Numbered from the stretch's first letter, positions 36,501 through 44,726 are shown. The stretch: DNA of 64,000 nt from Cloacibacterium normanense (GCF_002943105.1 NZ_PTPZ01000007.1:1-64000), one strand, 5' to 3'. Notes: generated by a model from the sequence alone, not told the origin. Translations and numbers: made by a program.

Positions 36501-36525
36501 TAAAGCACTTTGAAACACAAAGTTA
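36501..36525. promoter_or_regulatory. Putative operator 2 for the winged-helix regulator, overlapping a -7 box
   Basis: ACTTTG-AAACA-CAAAGT (36507-36523), a perfect 6-bp inverted repeat with the same 5-base spacing as operator 1. The minus-strand TAACTTTG at 36518-36525 is the -7 box of the membrane-protein/regulator operon. Confidence 0.7.
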
Positions 36526-36567
36526 CTATTTATTTTGAAACTGCAAAATTAATTTGCAGTTTCTTTC

Positions 36568-37332
36568 TTATTTAGCTCTAAGATTTTCTTTTATCATTTC
36601 AATATTTTTCTTGGCTGTATCTTCTAAAATAAGACTTGCGCTCATTTGAATTCTTTCTGGAGAAAGCTCTGTAAAGTGCTCTGTTCCTTCCCAAGACACT
36701 TTTTTGATTAAAGCTAAGGCATCTGAACTTCTACTTGCTAATTTTTCTAAAAATTGAGCAATTTCCGAATCCATTTCTGCAATCGTTGGAGAAACCGAAT
36801 GGTAAATATTATGCTGTTCTGCCCAATTTGCGCTTCGGAAATCGGCATCTATCGCCATCGCAGTGAATTGTGATTTACCGATTTTTCTTTCAACATAAGG
36901 TCCAATCACAAACGGACCAATTCCCAGATTAATTTCGGTAAGTGCCAAACTTGCATTCTCTGTCGCAAAACAATAATCTGCAGCGCAAGCAATTCCTACT
37001 CCACCTCCAGTCGTTTTTCCTTGAACTCTTACCACTACAATTTTTCTGCAAGTTCTCATGGCATTGAGCACTTTAGCAAAACCGCCAAAGAAAGTTTTTG
37101 ATGTTTCTAAATCATTGATTGCTAACAATTCATCAAAACTTGCTCCTGCACAAAACGCTTTTTCTCCCTCAGATTTTAGTAAAATGGCTTTTACTTCTTC
37201 TTTAGCCGCTTCGTCTAAAATAGTTTGCGCTAATTTTTCTAAAATTTCGCCGGGTAATGAGTTGCTTTTTGGCGTCCCGAAAGTGATTTCGGAAATATTA
37301 TTTTTAATTTCTGATATTACAAATGGTAGCAT
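36568..37332 (-). CDS. Enoyl-CoA hydratase/isomerase family protein of the paa cluster
   Basis: 254 residues, crotonase fold. FCAGASFDEL forms the first oxyanion-hole segment and GKTTGGGVGIACAADYCF the second; ALTEINLGIGP supplies the catalytic Glu position. Last gene of the phenylacetate cluster, 11 bases after paaZ. It could be the 2,3-dehydroadipyl-CoA hydratase (PaaF role). Its TEINLGIGPFVIGPYV segment also resembles methylglutaconyl-CoA hydratases, so I leave the symbol empty. Confidence 0.85.
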   Translation of the reverse strand: MLPFVISEIKNNISEITFGTPKSNSLPGEILEKLAQTILDEAAKEEVKAILLKSEGEKAFCAGASFDELLAINDLETSKTFFGGFAKVLNAMRTCRKIVVVRVQGKTTGGGVGIACAADYCFATENASLALTEINLGIGPFVIGPYVERKIGKSQFTAMAIDADFRSANWAEQHNIYHSVSPTIAEMDSEIAQFLEKLASRSSDALALIKKVSWEGTEHFTELSPERIQMSASLILEDTAKKNIEMIKENLRAK

Positions 37333-37343
37333 AACTAGTTTTT

Positions 37344-39836
37344 TTAAATTAGATTAAATTGTTCAAAATGATGCGTAAAATGTTTTGTGTGCATCAACTC
37401 CATCATTTCTTTATTGAGCTTTCCAAAGACAAAATGCATATGCTCCGCTTCTGGATTTTCTCTATAATAAATCTGATATTTCTGAAGATTTTCTAAAAAT
37501 TTCTCTTTGGCTTGCTCCAGATTTTTATACTTCAACACTGGTAAAGTTCCATCTTCTGGAAGGAACGGCGCAGGAAAATCTTTTGGCATTTTTCGGTGAT
37601 TGTATAGAGAATCTTGATACTTTTCTAAATGCTCTTCTGGTGTGAAGCATTTCTCAGCTTCTGGTTCACCCATGCTATACAGTATAGTTGTTTCTAGATG
37701 TTCCAACATTTGCTGAGCAGTCATTTTACCCCAATTTGGTTTTGTATTTTCAGTTAAACCATTCAATAATTTTTGAATATTTCTTCTATTTAGTTCAATG
37801 AAAGGAGATTTTTTTGCCACCAAAGTCAAAATGGTAGCGACACAAACCACTTCTTCTCTTTGATTCACTACCTCAACCAACCATTTTACTACTCCACTTG
37901 GAATATTTCTACCTTTTACACCTCTGTTGATTTTTTCTTTCGCCGTCAAATAAACGGTAATGGTATCTCCAGCATAAACTGGCTTAAAGAAACTTGCATT
38001 TTCCAGTCCATAATTCGCAATAACTGGCCCTTTTTTTCCAGAAACGAATAAACCTGCTGCTGCAGAAAGGATAAAATATCCGTGTGCAACGGTCTTGTCA
38101 AAAATAGTTCCGTTTAAACTGGTTGCATCTGTATGTGCATAAAAATGATCCCAAGAAACATTAGAAAAATTCACAATATCTGCTTCCGTAACTGTTCTTC
38201 CTGCGGTTTCTAGAGAATCTCCAACTTCCACTTCTTCAAAATATTTCTGGAAAGGATGCTTATCACTGAATTTCTTTTCTGCTCCTTGCGTATAAACCTT
38301 GGTAATCGCTGTCAAAATATCTGGCGAACCCTGAATCGCAGTTTTTTGTAAAAAGAAATGAAGTCCGTTTAAACCACCCATTTCTTCGCCACCACCAGCT
38401 CTTCCAGGACCACCATGCATTAAAGTTGGCAACGGAGAACCGTGACCTGTGCTTTCTTTGGCATTATCTCTATTCAAAACAAAGATTCTTCCATGAGAAC
38501 TCGCCATTTTCCAAGAAGTTTCTACCACAAATTTTTTATCGTGAGAAACAATAGAACCTACTAAACTTCCTTTTCCTCTTTTTGCTAAAGCAGCAGCTTC
38601 TTCTGCGTCTTTGTAAGGCATTATTGTAGAAACCGGGCCAAAAGCTTCTAGTTCGTGAGATATATTTTTTTCAAAAGGTTTGTCATTATAGAAAACTTTC
38701 GGAGTAAAGAAAGCTCCGTTTTCATAATTTGCTTCTACCAAATCATGCTTTCCATCGTAGATGAGTTCTGTTTCAGCTTTTAAGAGATTTACTTTTTCTT
38801 CTAAAATCTGCATTTGTTCTTTTCCAACAATAGAGCCCATTTTGGTTTCTCTGCTTAATGGATTTCCAATTTTTGTTTGGTCAAGAGCTTTTGATAACGC
38901 ATTTTGAACATCACCAACTAAATTTTCAGGAACAATAATTCTACGAATTGCCGTACATTTTTGTCCTGCTTTGGTGGTCATTTCATTTTTAACTTCTTTG
39001 ATGAACAAATCAAATTCTGGAGTTCCCGGTTTGGCATCTAACCCAAGAATAGAACAGTTCAAAGAATCGGCTTCCATATTAAAACGAACTGCATTTCCCG
39101 AAATTGAAGGTAGCGCTTTCAGTTTTCTACCAGTATTTGCGGAACCTGTGAAAACTACAGAATCTCCATCTTTTACGAAATCTAAAATATTGCCAGGTTC
39201 GCCACAAATCAATTGAACTGCACCTTCAGGAAGATAACCGCTTTCTATCATATCTTTGAAAACCTCATTCGTAAGATAAGAACTGTACGGCGAAGGTTTT
39301 ACAACGGCTGGAACTCCCGCCAAAAGTGATGTTGACAATTTTTCTAACATTCCCCAAACAGGAAAATTATAGGCGTTGATTTGTACAGAAACCCCTTCAC
39401 TTGGTGTGAGAATATGCGTTCCGAGATGCGTTCCGTTAGCAGAAATTTTCTGAGTATCTCCATCTACCCAAAATGGTGTATTGGGAAGCATTCTTTTCGC
39501 CAAACCTGAATAGGTGAAAAAAGTACCAAAACCGCCTTCTATATCTACCCAAGAATCAACATGTGTGGCACCTGTTTTATAAGAAAGTTCATAATATTTT
39601 TTCTTTCTTTCTAAAAGATACAATGCGATTTTTTTGAGCATTTCACCGCGGTCGTAAAAAGTCATAGAAGACAAGTTTTTATAACCTGTAGTTCTTCCAA
39701 AATGCAATGCTTCTTCAAAATCTAGTCCCGAAGTATCTGAAATGGCAACCAATTCTCCGTTTACAGCATTGTAAAGCGGAATTTCGTGGCCATTTCCTTC
39801 AATCCATTGTCCTGATATGTAGTTTTTTAGTTTCAT
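37344..39836 (-). CDS. paaZ: PaaZ ring-opening enzyme fused to a DUF1569/DinB-like domain
   Basis: 830 residues, about 150 longer than E. coli PaaZ. The N-terminal aldehyde dehydrogenase (about 1-520) has FNMEADSLNC with the general-base Glu and AGQKCTAIRRI with the catalytic Cys. The MaoC-type hydratase (about 535-670) has FSNVSWDHFYAHTD and KTVAHGYF. Together they open and oxidise the oxepin-CoA ring. The additional C-terminal ~145 residues contain WGKMTAQQMLEHLE and LMHTKHFTHHFEQF, matching DUF1569/DinB-like four-helix proteins with metal-type histidines. Precedes the enoyl-CoA hydratase by 11 bases. Confidence 0.92.
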   Translation of the reverse strand: MKLKNYISGQWIEGNGHEIPLYNAVNGELVAISDTSGLDFEEALHFGRTTGYKNLSSMTFYDRGEMLKKIALYLLERKKKYYELSYKTGATHVDSWVDIEGGFGTFFTYSGLAKRMLPNTPFWVDGDTQKISANGTHLGTHILTPSEGVSVQINAYNFPVWGMLEKLSTSLLAGVPAVVKPSPYSSYLTNEVFKDMIESGYLPEGAVQLICGEPGNILDFVKDGDSVVFTGSANTGRKLKALPSISGNAVRFNMEADSLNCSILGLDAKPGTPEFDLFIKEVKNEMTTKAGQKCTAIRRIIVPENLVGDVQNALSKALDQTKIGNPLSRETKMGSIVGKEQMQILEEKVNLLKAETELIYDGKHDLVEANYENGAFFTPKVFYNDKPFEKNISHELEAFGPVSTIMPYKDAEEAAALAKRGKGSLVGSIVSHDKKFVVETSWKMASSHGRIFVLNRDNAKESTGHGSPLPTLMHGGPGRAGGGEEMGGLNGLHFFLQKTAIQGSPDILTAITKVYTQGAEKKFSDKHPFQKYFEEVEVGDSLETAGRTVTEADIVNFSNVSWDHFYAHTDATSLNGTIFDKTVAHGYFILSAAAGLFVSGKKGPVIANYGLENASFFKPVYAGDTITVYLTAKEKINRGVKGRNIPSGVVKWLVEVVNQREEVVCVATILTLVAKKSPFIELNRRNIQKLLNGLTENTKPNWGKMTAQQMLEHLETTILYSMGEPEAEKCFTPEEHLEKYQDSLYNHRKMPKDFPAPFLPEDGTLPVLKYKNLEQAKEKFLENLQKYQIYYRENPEAEHMHFVFGKLNKEMMELMHTKHFTHHFEQFNLI

Positions 39837-39837
39837 A

Positions 39838-39873
39838 TGTTAATGTGATGATGTGATGATGTGATAATTAGAT
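39838..39873. repeat. GATGATGTG tandem repeat between paaZ and paaY
   Basis: About three imperfect copies of a GATGATGTG/GATAATTA unit. Related repeats occur at 41900-41935, 42641-42680 and 43857-43920. Confidence 0.75.
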
Positions 39874-39901
39874 AATTCTAAAATTAAAAAATTTGGCGCC
39901 A

Positions 39902-40492
39902 TTATTTCGTCCAAACAGAGTAATCTACAATTTTGGTGGGCGTTTGTTCTACAAATTCTGTGTATGGTTCGCACGGTTGAATGGCGGTTTTTCCTTCTCT
40001 AGCTAGTTCTTGATAAATAGCGGTTCCTTTGGTTTTCCAAGCAATCATTTCGTCTGAAACTTCGCGAATAATTTTCGCAGGACTGCCAACTATCAATTTT
40101 CTATTTTCCGAAATAAAACCAGTAGGAACGAAGCTTAACGCACCAATAATACATTCGTCTCCAATTTTGGCATTGTCCATTACGACGGCGTTCATCCCAA
40201 CCAAACAATTTTTGCCAATGTGCGCCGAATGAATAATCGCGCCGTGACCAATATGTGCCGATTCTTCTAAAATAGTGGGAATTCCCGGAAAAACGTGAAG
40301 CGTACAGTTTTCTTGAACGTTTGCACCGTCTTTGATAATGATTTTGCCCCAATCTCCCCGCAAAACTGCATTAGGCCCGATGTATACTTCTTCGCCAATT
40401 TCTACATTTCCTATAATTACCGCTTGAGGATGAATGTATGCTGATTTTCTAATGATTGGTTTTATGCCGTGGTATGAATAAATATTTGCCAT
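39902..40492 (-). CDS. paaY: PaaY-like hexapeptide-repeat protein
   Basis: 196 residues, a left-handed beta-helix of the gamma-carbonic-anhydrase type: repeated [IV]G-x-x-x-x-[IV] hexads from KSAYIHPQAVIIGNV to NRKLIVGSPAKII, with the three metal-type histidines in the segment TLHVF, HIGHGAI and HSAHIG. PaaY proteins in phenylacetate clusters are reported thioesterases that clear dead-end CoA esters. Its place between paaZ and paaJ supports the assignment. Confidence 0.87.
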   Translation of the reverse strand: MANIYSYHGIKPIIRKSAYIHPQAVIIGNVEIGEEVYIGPNAVLRGDWGKIIIKDGANVQENCTLHVFPGIPTILEESAHIGHGAIIHSAHIGKNCLVGMNAVVMDNAKIGDECIIGALSFVPTGFISENRKLIVGSPAKIIREVSDEMIAWKTKGTAIYQELAREGKTAIQPCEPYTEFVEQTPTKIVDYSVWTK

Positions 40493-40500
40493 ATATTTTT

Positions 40501-40680
40501 ATTTATGTTCTTTTGTCTTGAAACAAAAGAACCAAAAGTTCAAGACTGTGAATTCTCGGCTAAAATTTTTCATTAATTCTAAAATCCCTGAAACTCGCTT
40601 CGCTCAAACAACAGGAATTTATTAACGAATCAATTTCAAAATTTTTTAACACCTCCAATTCAATGTCAAAAAAAGAAAAA
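40501..40680. repeat. Intergenic composite element between paaY and paaJ (candidate dispersed element)
   Basis: A 180-base non-coding segment. It opens with a hairpin TTCTTTTGT / ACAAAAGAA (loop CTTGA) and contains ATCCCTG...CAGGAAT arms around CTCGCTTCGCTC. No credible ORF. I recall similar sequence, beginning with the same hairpin and the same CCTGAAACTCGCTTCGCTC core, between genes in Chryseobacterium relatives; that recollection needs a search. Confidence 0.5.
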
Positions 40681-40684
40681 GCTT

Positions 40685-41893
40685 TTAAATTTTTTCAATG
40701 ATCATTGCGTAACCTTGTCCAACTCCGATGCAGAGCGTACAAAGTGCATATTTTTTATTTTTTCTCTGTAATTCTAAAGCAGCAGTTCCTACAATTCTGG
40801 TTCCTGACATTCCGAGAGGATGACCTAATGCAATCGCGCCACCATTTGGATTTAATCGTTCGTCTTTTGAATCAATTCCTAATTCTTGTAAAACAGATAA
40901 TGCTTGCGCTGCAAAAGCTTCGTTGAGTTCAATAATATCCATATCTTCTAACGAAAGATTGGCTCTAGAAAGTGCTTTTTTGGTCGCTTCTACTGGTCCT
41001 ATTCCCATAATTCTAGGTTCTACACCAACCACTGCGCTTGAAATAATTTTTGCCAATGGCTTCAAATTATATTTTTTAACGGCGTCTTCACTTGCCAAAA
41101 TCATAGCAGCAGCTCCGTCATTTAAGCCAGAAGAATTTCCTGCAGTAACACTTCCGTCTTCTTTTTTGAAAGCAGGTTTTAGCTTCGCCAATTTATCTAA
41201 AGTAGTATCTGGTTTTACAAATTCGTCTTGTGAAAAGATTTTTGGCTCGGCTTTTTTTTGTGGAATTTCTACGTTTACAATTTCTTGAGCTAATCTTCCT
41301 GAATTTTGAGCAGAAGTAGCTTTTTGTTGAGAATGTAAAGCGAATTCATCTTGCGCTTCTCTGGAAATTTTATAGATTTCAGCTAGATTTTCCGCGGTTT
41401 CTCCCATTCCGTCAACTCCGTAGAGTTCTTTCATTTTAGGATTAACAAACCTCCATCCAAAACTGCTATCAAACAACTGAACATCTCTACCAAAAGGTTG
41501 AGCAGATTTACTCAAAACATAAGGCGCTCTGGTCATCTGTTCAACTCCTCCTGCAATGTAAAAATCGCCTTCTCCAATTGCAATTGCTCTGTACGCATTG
41601 GCAATTGCTGCCATTCCAGAAGCGCATAATCTGTTCACGGTTTCTCCACCAATTTTTATAGGAAGCTCTGCCAAAAGTGAAGCCATTCTTGCGACATTTC
41701 GGTTATCTTCTCCAGCTTGATTGGCACAACCTAAAATCACGTCTTCTATTTCTTCGGCGGGAATTTTTGGATTTCTTTTTACAATTCCCTTCAAAACAAT
41801 GGCTGCTAAATCATCTGCTCTGACTTCTGATAAGCCTCCTTGAAATTTAGCAATTGGTGTTCTAATGTAATCTATGATGTATACTTGTTTCAT
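40685..41893 (-). CDS. paaJ: 3-oxoadipyl-CoA/3-oxo-5,6-dehydrosuberyl-CoA thiolase
   Basis: 402 residues, thiolase fold. NRLCASGMAAI holds the acyl-accepting Cys near residue 89; GGAIALGHPLGMSGTR gives the His and CTLCIGVGQGYA the second Cys. High similarity in length and motifs to PaaJ/PcaF thiolases, and the position in the cluster fits PaaJ, which releases acetyl-CoA twice in the pathway. Confidence 0.92.
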   Translation of the reverse strand: MKQVYIIDYIRTPIAKFQGGLSEVRADDLAAIVLKGIVKRNPKIPAEEIEDVILGCANQAGEDNRNVARMASLLAELPIKIGGETVNRLCASGMAAIANAYRAIAIGEGDFYIAGGVEQMTRAPYVLSKSAQPFGRDVQLFDSSFGWRFVNPKMKELYGVDGMGETAENLAEIYKISREAQDEFALHSQQKATSAQNSGRLAQEIVNVEIPQKKAEPKIFSQDEFVKPDTTLDKLAKLKPAFKKEDGSVTAGNSSGLNDGAAAMILASEDAVKKYNLKPLAKIISSAVVGVEPRIMGIGPVEATKKALSRANLSLEDMDIIELNEAFAAQALSVLQELGIDSKDERLNPNGGAIALGHPLGMSGTRIVGTAALELQRKNKKYALCTLCIGVGQGYAMIIEKI

Positions 41894-41899
41894 ATTTTT

Positions 41900-41935
41900 A
41901 ATGAGATAATTAGATGATGTGGTAATGTGATAATC
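41900..41935. repeat. GATGTG-type repeat between paaJ and paaI
   Basis: Degenerate copies of GAT(G/A)ATGTG and GATAATTA in the 73-base gap. Confidence 0.6.
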
Positions 41936-41966
41936 AAAAAATCAGCACGTTTTCACTCTAACACAT

Positions 41967-42380
41967 CTATAAATCAACTACTTTTTTATCAATTTTATAA
42001 ACAGTTCCTCTGAAACTTGCGACCACCACTTTATGCTGATTGGTAATCGTAATATCATAAACTGCTGTTTTTCTGGTATCTGCCATGAGAATACTCTCGG
42101 CAAAAAGCGTGTCTCCTAAACGTACTGCTTTGGTAAAATTAATCATACAATTGAGCGCAACTGCTGCATCTCCTGTATTGTTAGAAGAAAATGCCAATGC
42201 AGAATCCGCAAAAGCAAAAGTTACTCCGCCATGAACCGTTTTTAAGCCATTAATCATCTCTTTTTTGATGGGCATTTCAATCAAACAGTAATGTTCGCGA
42301 ACTTCAACCAGTTTTATCTCCATCCATTGAGAGAAAAAATCTTGATTGAGCATATATTGTGCGGTTTCTAATGGTGTCAT
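41967..42380 (-). CDS. paaI: PaaI-type hotdog thioesterase
   Basis: 137 residues, a single hotdog domain. NGLKTVHGGVTFAFADSALAF has the HGG motif with the catalytic Asp following, as in PaaI, the hydroxyphenylacetyl-CoA thioesterase that rescues CoA from side products. Located between paaJ and paaH. Confidence 0.92.
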   Translation of the reverse strand: MTPLETAQYMLNQDFFSQWMEIKLVEVREHYCLIEMPIKKEMINGLKTVHGGVTFAFADSALAFSSNNTGDAAVALNCMINFTKAVRLGDTLFAESILMADTRKTAVYDITITNQHKVVVASFRGTVYKIDKKVVDL

Positions 42381-42384
42381 TTAT

Positions 42385-42424
42385 TATAAAATTGTAAAGT
42401 CGTTAATTTGTAAAATTGTGTAGT
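42385..42424. repeat. GTAAAATTGT/GTAAAGTCG repeat after paaI's start
   Basis: Imperfect direct copies of TTGTAAAATTG and GTAAAGTCG, shared in another order with 44727-44754. Confidence 0.65.
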
Positions 42425-42428
42425 TGAT

Positions 42429-42635
42429 TTATTTAAGTTTTCTGCCTTTTAAAAAGCTATTGTATATGGTGAAAATTAAAACAAATATTGTTAAAATCAA
42501 CCATTTATCTTGGAAAAACTGTAAAAAAGTATCCTCAGAATTGTTGATGAATTTATTCATAAAAAAACTCATCGGAACAATAATGACGAAAGATACAATA
42601 GCGTTTATGATTGCAATAATTAGTTTTGGATTCAT
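42429..42635 (-). CDS. Small membrane protein of unknown function inside the paa cluster
   Basis: 68 residues with two transmembrane helices (IIAIINAIVSFVIIVPMSFF; WLILTIFVLIFTIY) and a basic C-terminus (LKGRKLK). Coding strand and position agree with the operon, and an ATG lies 48 bases beyond the preceding gene's limit with repeats on both sides. The complementary strand is also open, so coding is probable rather than certain. No family recognised. Confidence 0.55.
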   Translation of the reverse strand: MNPKLIIAIINAIVSFVIIVPMSFFMNKFINNSEDTFLQFFQDKWLILTIFVLIFTIYNSFLKGRKLK

Positions 42636-42640
42636 ATTTT

Positions 42641-42680
42641 GAATGTGATAATGCGTTAATGAGACAATTTGATAATGAAA
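42641..42680. repeat. GATAATG-type repeat between the small membrane gene and paaH
   Basis: Degenerate copies of GTGATAATG / TTGATAATGA. Confidence 0.5.
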
Positions 42681-42693
42681 TTGAGCTCTTAAA

Positions 42694-43854
42694 TTAATTC
42701 AATTTTCTAAGCAACGGACTTTGTCTGTAGCGTTCTTCTTGGTATTCTTCGTAGAGATTTTGTAAGACTTCAGAAATTTTTGGATATCCAATTTCCTTTC
42801 CCCAATTCAATAATCCTTTCGGATAATTTACGCCTTTTTGCATCGCAGTTTCTATATCTTCATCATTGGCAATTCCTAATCTTTTTGCTTCTACCGCTTC
42901 ATTAATGAGCATAGAAATAATTCTCATAAAGATTTGGTTATCGGTTATCAGTTGTTGGTTCTCGGTTTTTAAATATTGATTCTTGGCTCTTGATTCTTGT
43001 CTCTGTTCAGAATAATCATAAAAACCTTTACCTGTTTTTCTGCCAAGTAATTTGGCTTCATTCATTCTTTGTTGAAGCAAGGAAGGTTTATATTTGGGAT
43101 CGAAAAAATAATCCTGATAAACCGTTTTCGTTACCGAAAAATTCACATCAATTCCGATTAAATCCATCAATTCAAATGGTCCCATTTTGAAATTCCCAAA
43201 AGATTTCATCGCGTCATCTACTTGTTCGGGTGTTGCCAAATTTTCTTCTACAATTCTCAAAGCTTCACCATAAAAAGGTCTTGCAATTCTGTTAACAATA
43301 AAACCGGGAACATCTTTAGCAATGATAGGAGATTTACCCCAAGATTTCATTAAATCTACGATTTCTTGAGCCAAATTATTTTCAGTCAATAGCCCTGGAA
43401 TTACCTCAACTAAGGGCATTAATGGCGCTGGATTGAAAAAATGAATTCCAATAAAACGTTCAGGATTTTTAAGTTCTGCCTGAAGCGAAGTAATGGAAAT
43501 AGACGAAGTATTAGAACCCAAAACACATTTTTCTGAAACATAAGTTTCTAACTCGGCGAAAACTTTTTGTTTGATTTCTTTATTTTCGATGATGGCTTCT
43601 ATGACTAAATCGCAATCTTTCAATTCTTTGATTTCTTGACAAGGCTTAATTTGGTTGAAGATTTCTAAAGATTTTTCAGTAGAAATTTTTCCTTTTTCCG
43701 CTAATTTATTTAATGTGGTTTTTAAATTTTTTAGAGATTTTTCGGTTTGTGAGAAGTTGGCGTCGTATAAAAAAACCTCGCAATGTGCAGTAGCTGCTAA
43801 TTGCGCAATGCCAATTCCCATAGTTCCTGAGCCGATGATTCCTACTTTCTTCAT
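42694..43854 (-). CDS. paaH: 3-hydroxyacyl-CoA dehydrogenase PaaH with a repeat-derived insert
   Basis: 386 residues. N-terminal NAD-binding GSGTMGIGIAQLA (8-20) and ENKEIKQKVFAEL, HFFNPAPLMPLVEV with the catalytic His, then the C-terminal 3HCDH helices (GFIVNRIARPFYGEAL, LGRKTGKGFYDYS). It oxidises the 3-hydroxyadipyl-CoA intermediate with NAD. After FYDYS the chain has about 28 residues rich in Gln, Asn and Glu (SEQRQESRAKNQ, ENQQLITDNQ) encoded by 42932-43010, DNA that is built of intergenic-type direct repeats. The segment falls in the linker between domain repeats, so function may survive. Confidence 0.9.
   Translation of the reverse strand: MKKVGIIGSGTMGIGIAQLAATAHCEVFLYDANFSQTEKSLKNLKTTLNKLAEKGKISTEKSLEIFNQIKPCQEIKELKDCDLVIEAIIENKEIKQKVFAELETYVSEKCVLGSNTSSISITSLQAELKNPERFIGIHFFNPAPLMPLVEVIPGLLTENNLAQEIVDLMKSWGKSPIIAKDVPGFIVNRIARPFYGEALRIVEENLATPEQVDDAMKSFGNFKMGPFELMDLIGIDVNFSVTKTVYQDYFFDPKYKPSLLQQRMNEAKLLGRKTGKGFYDYSEQRQESRAKNQYLKTENQQLITDNQIFMRIISMLINEAVEAKRLGIANDEDIETAMQKGVNYPKGLLNWGKEIGYPKISEVLQNLYEEYQEERYRQSPLLRKLN
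42932..43010. repeat. Intergenic-type repeat embedded in the paaH reading frame
   Basis: On the coding strand it reads as direct repeats of AAGAATCAAGAGCC and of AACCGATAACC/AACCAACAACTG units, in frame and without a stop codon. Confidence 0.7.
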
Positions 43855-43856
43855 AA

Positions 43857-43920
43857 TATGATGATGTGATGATGTGACGATGTGATAATCTGCAAATCAA
43901 CACATCATCACATCATTATT
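43857..43920. repeat. GATGATGTG repeat forming a long hairpin between paaH and paaG
   Basis: Left side GATGATGTGATGATGTG and right side CACATCATCACATCATT are complementary, giving a stem of about 17 bp around a loop of about 22 bases that fills the 64-base gap. Confidence 0.8.
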
Positions 43921-44716
43921 ATTTTCCTGTATAATTGGGTTTTCTTTTTTCTAAAAATGCAGTAACGCCTTCTTTGAAATCTTGGGTTTCTGCTGCGTCT
44001 TGTTGATAAATTCCTTCTAAATCTAACTGCTCTTTTAAATCGTTTTCATAAGAATGATTGAATGCTTTTTTGGTTAATGCAATCGCTTTTGTTGGTAAAT
44101 GAGAAAGCGTTTCCAGCACTTCCATAGATTTTGCAGAAAATTCTGAATCACCGAAAACATCTGCAATTAAACCTATTTTCAATGCATCATTTGCCGTGAG
44201 TTTTTTTCCTGTAAAAGCAAGATAATTCGCTTGTTGACGTCCTAATAATTTTGGCAACCAATACGTTCCGCCAGTATCTGGAATTAAACCAATATTTACA
44301 AAAGCTTGAGAAAAATAGGAATTTTCTGTAGCCAAACAAATATCACAAATCAGCGCCAACATTGCTCCAGCTCCAACTGCAGGACCATTCACCAAAGAAA
44401 CGACTGGCTTTCTGCAATGTGCAATTTCTTCAACCAAAGGATTGTAATAATCTACCACCATTTTCTGAATCACTCTTTCTTCCTCTATATTTCCGAGTGA
44501 AAGTGCTTCTTTCAAATTTTGCCCCGAACAAAAAGCTTTTCCTCTGCCAGAAAGTGCTACACATCGCACATTTTCATCTTCATTGCATGCTACAATGAAA
44601 TTTTTCAACTCTTGGAGTAAAACTTTATTGAGTGAATTGTAGGTTTCGGGCTGATTGAGATAAGCGATTTTCAACTTACCCTCGAAATGGGTTTCTATTT
44701 CTATCTGAGTGAACAT
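43919..44716 (-). CDS. paaG: PaaG-type 1,2-epoxyphenylacetyl-CoA isomerase
   Basis: 265 residues, crotonase fold. FCSGQNLKEAL and GPAVGAGAMLALICDICLA form the oxyanion hole; FVNIGLIPDTGGTYWLPKLLG matches the PaaG pattern, with an Asp (LIPDTGG) as the acidic catalytic residue. It turns the ring epoxide into oxepin-CoA. Upstream of paaH, downstream of paaD. Confidence 0.92.
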   Translation of the reverse strand: MFTQIEIETHFEGKLKIAYLNQPETYNSLNKVLLQELKNFIVACNEDENVRCVALSGRGKAFCSGQNLKEALSLGNIEEERVIQKMVVDYYNPLVEEIAHCRKPVVSLVNGPAVGAGAMLALICDICLATENSYFSQAFVNIGLIPDTGGTYWLPKLLGRQQANYLAFTGKKLTANDALKIGLIADVFGDSEFSAKSMEVLETLSHLPTKAIALTKKAFNHSYENDLKEQLDLEGIYQQDAAETQDFKEGVTAFLEKRKPNYTGK

Positions 44717-44726
44717 TTTCTTTAGA

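Noticed and set aside
36568-37332. Assigning paaF by position
   Set aside because: The crotonase motifs fit both a dehydroadipyl-CoA hydratase and a methylglutaconyl-CoA-type hydratase, so the symbol is left empty.
42424-42642. Plus-strand frame over the small membrane gene in the paa cluster
   Set aside because: Strand is against the operon and composition is ordinary low-complexity; the minus-strand frame has clear helices and a basic end.
39838-43920. GATGATGTG repeats as a possible CRISPR array
   Set aside because: Units are 7-9 bases with no unique spacers of uniform length and no cas genes; they are simple tandem repeats.
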